Positions 62,876 to 64,000 of a DNA stretch of 64,000 nucleotides are shown piece by piece. Position 1 is the stretch's first letter, and each line of letters starts with the position of its first letter. This DNA is from Clostridium sp. JN-1 (GTDB lineage: Bacteria > Bacillota > Clostridia > Clostridiales > Clostridiaceae), in contig NZ_CP033465.1 of assembly GCF_003718715.1 (NCBI RefSeq), positions 434,001 to 498,000 of the forward strand, in the 5' to 3' direction. The notes under the pieces are model-generated. The model saw only the letters and a list, made by a program, of their open reading frames with translations. It was not told the origin of the DNA and searched no databases. The translations under genes were made by a program, and so were the position numbers.

Positions 62876-64000
62876 ATGAAAAGACCTTTAGTTTATTATT
62901 CAATATCAGTTTTTGCAGGATGTTTTTCCATATTGTTATTATTTGAAAATGTATTTTTGGGTGCAGTTGCAGCTGCATCCTTTTTTGCAATATTATTTTT
63001 TACAGTAGATAAAGAATTTTTTATCATATGCAGTGCATTTACTGCAGTTGGTATTTTTAGTTTTATGCTGTATTTTAATTTAAAAGTTCCTAAAAGTGCA
63101 AATTTACGTGTGATTGATAAAAAAGGATATTATTATATTGCTAACTATAAAGGTAGAAAAGTTAATTTAAAAGGCATAGGTAAATTTGAAATTGGAGAGA
63201 AGATAAAAGCAAAAGGTGACTTTGAAAATATAAAAAACCATAATAGTGGTGTAATTGGAACATATGATATAAAAAATTACGAGGTTTTAAACAAAGATTT
63301 TATTTATTATATGTACGATTTGAAGAGAAAACTTTATGATAAATTTAGTAAAAATATAGGCCCAGAAAAATCAGCTCTTATAATGTCACTTTGTTATGGA
63401 GATACTACATATCTTTCAAAGACACAAAAGGGGCAATTTCAACAACTTGGAGTATTTCATGCTATAAGTGTTTCGGGATTTCATATGGCTATTATATACA
63501 AACTATTGGAAAGTATAGCTGGACTTAAATTGGCGGTATTTTTCTCAGCCCTATACGTTTTGTTTACAGGTTTTCAAGCAGCAACTTTAAGGGCATTTAT
63601 AATGATATTTATATTTAAGTTTTCAAAAATTGTTTTTAAAAATTATGACAGCATATCTTCACTTAGCTTATCTGCATTAATCATACTCGTAGTAAAACCT
63701 TATTATGCAGCTGATATAGGATTTATGCTGTCTGTTACAGCTACTTTAGGTATAATTTTGTTTTATAAAAACTTCTTAAAATTATTTAGAAAGTTTCCAC
63801 AAAAATTGAATGAATCATTGAGCGTAACCATGAGTTCACAGATATTTTCAGTTCCATATATAGCATTTACAATCAAAAATTTTAGCAGCGGTTTTATACT
63901 TGGAAATATATTTTTGTTACCTATATATTCAATTATAGTTGTACTTGGGAATATAGCTATTTTTGTATATAATATAGATATTCTTTTTAAGCCATTATGT
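62876..64000 (+). CDS. comEC: DNA uptake channel protein ComEC, N-terminal part
   Basis: An open frame from ATG 62876 to the window edge (375 codons, incomplete). Two N-terminal membrane spans and an OB-like DUF4131 region are followed by the competence domain with GDTTYLS...FQQLGVFHAISVSGFHMAIIY and many spans. ComEC is the inner-membrane channel for DNA in transformation; comEA is also in this window at 33.2 kb. No strong ribosome site is visible directly upstream. Confidence 0.9.
   Translation, partial: MKRPLVYYSISVFAGCFSILLLFENVFLGAVAAASFFAILFFTVDKEFFIICSAFTAVGIFSFMLYFNLKVPKSANLRVIDKKGYYYIANYKGRKVNLKGIGKFEIGEKIKAKGDFENIKNHNSGVIGTYDIKNYEVLNKDFIYYMYDLKRKLYDKFSKNIGPEKSALIMSLCYGDTTYLSKTQKGQFQQLGVFHAISVSGFHMAIIYKLLESIAGLKLAVFFSALYVLFTGFQAATLRAFIMIFIFKFSKIVFKNYDSISSLSLSALIILVVKPYYAADIGFMLSVTATLGIILFYKNFLKLFRKFPQKLNESLSVTMSSQIFSVPYIAFTIKNFSSGFILGNIFLLPIYSIIVVLGNIAIFVYNIDILFKPLC

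Overview
The window is AT-rich, densely packed Firmicutes DNA from an endospore-forming Clostridium. The evidence is spore genes (sspH, SpoIVFB with an SpoIVFA-like partner, a gamma-SASP-like protein, a SPOCS-domain protein), the clostridial rplU-prp-rpmA-obg block with a Prp-cleavable L27, and a complete selenocysteine system (selD-selA-selB-tRNA-Sec) whose SelD is itself a selenoprotein. The species cannot be fixed from the sequence alone.

Chromosomal left part (1-38.5 kb). 1-5 kb holds miscellaneous genes: a partial hypothetical gene, a small secreted peptide, a SASP-like protein, Ogt, an ABC-F ATPase, and yjdF behind its riboswitch. At 4.8-7 kb is htpG behind a perfect CIRCE operator. At 7.1-10.8 kb is a cell-wall cluster (alpha/beta hydrolase, membrane-anchored MurF-like ligase, Ddl). 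At 11-14.8 kb are an M19 dipeptidase, a MocR regulator, a NUDIX hydrolase and a corrinoid adenosyltransferase. At 14.8-18.6 kb a YjeM-type transporter and an XRE-cupin regulator lie between two transposase remnants. At 18.7-20 kb are tRNA-Glu, a collagen-like/spore-surface pair and sspH. At 20-30.3 kb is the conserved block spoIVFA-like, spoIVFB, two TIGR-family proteins, rng, L21 leader, rplU, prp, rpmA, Spo0B-like, obg, nadD, yqeK. At 30.4-33.9 kb are ridA, an RluD-type synthase, a DacA-type carboxypeptidase and comEA. At 33.9-38.5 kb is the selenium operon ending in selC.

Mobile element (38,459-59,260; 20.7 kb). The 3' half of tRNA-Sec is duplicated exactly (73 bp) at 59,188-59,260, which bounds an integrated element. 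It starts with a tyrosine integrase and carries a replication-initiator-like protein, candidate origin repeats and a DnaA-box pair, and an essentially complete phage head module: scaffold, major capsid, small and large terminase, portal, and two head-tail connector candidates. I see no tail, tape-measure, holin or endolysin gene. This gene set matches a capsid-forming phage satellite (cf-PICI type) better than an ordinary prophage. The element is unusually rich in non-coding DNA. It has a degenerate array of ~100-bp repeats (41.5-43.1 kb), several long or covarying hairpins (49.3-49.7 kb), and a ~1.1-kb stretch (50.5-51.6 kb) folded into more than 15 helices directly upstream of the terminase genes, reminiscent of the very large ornate phage RNAs (GOLLD/ROOL class).

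Chromosomal right part (59.3-64 kb). The displaced native terminator of selC is followed by a SPOCS-domain gene, a P-type-ATPase-like protein that has lost most catalytic motifs, and the start of comEC.
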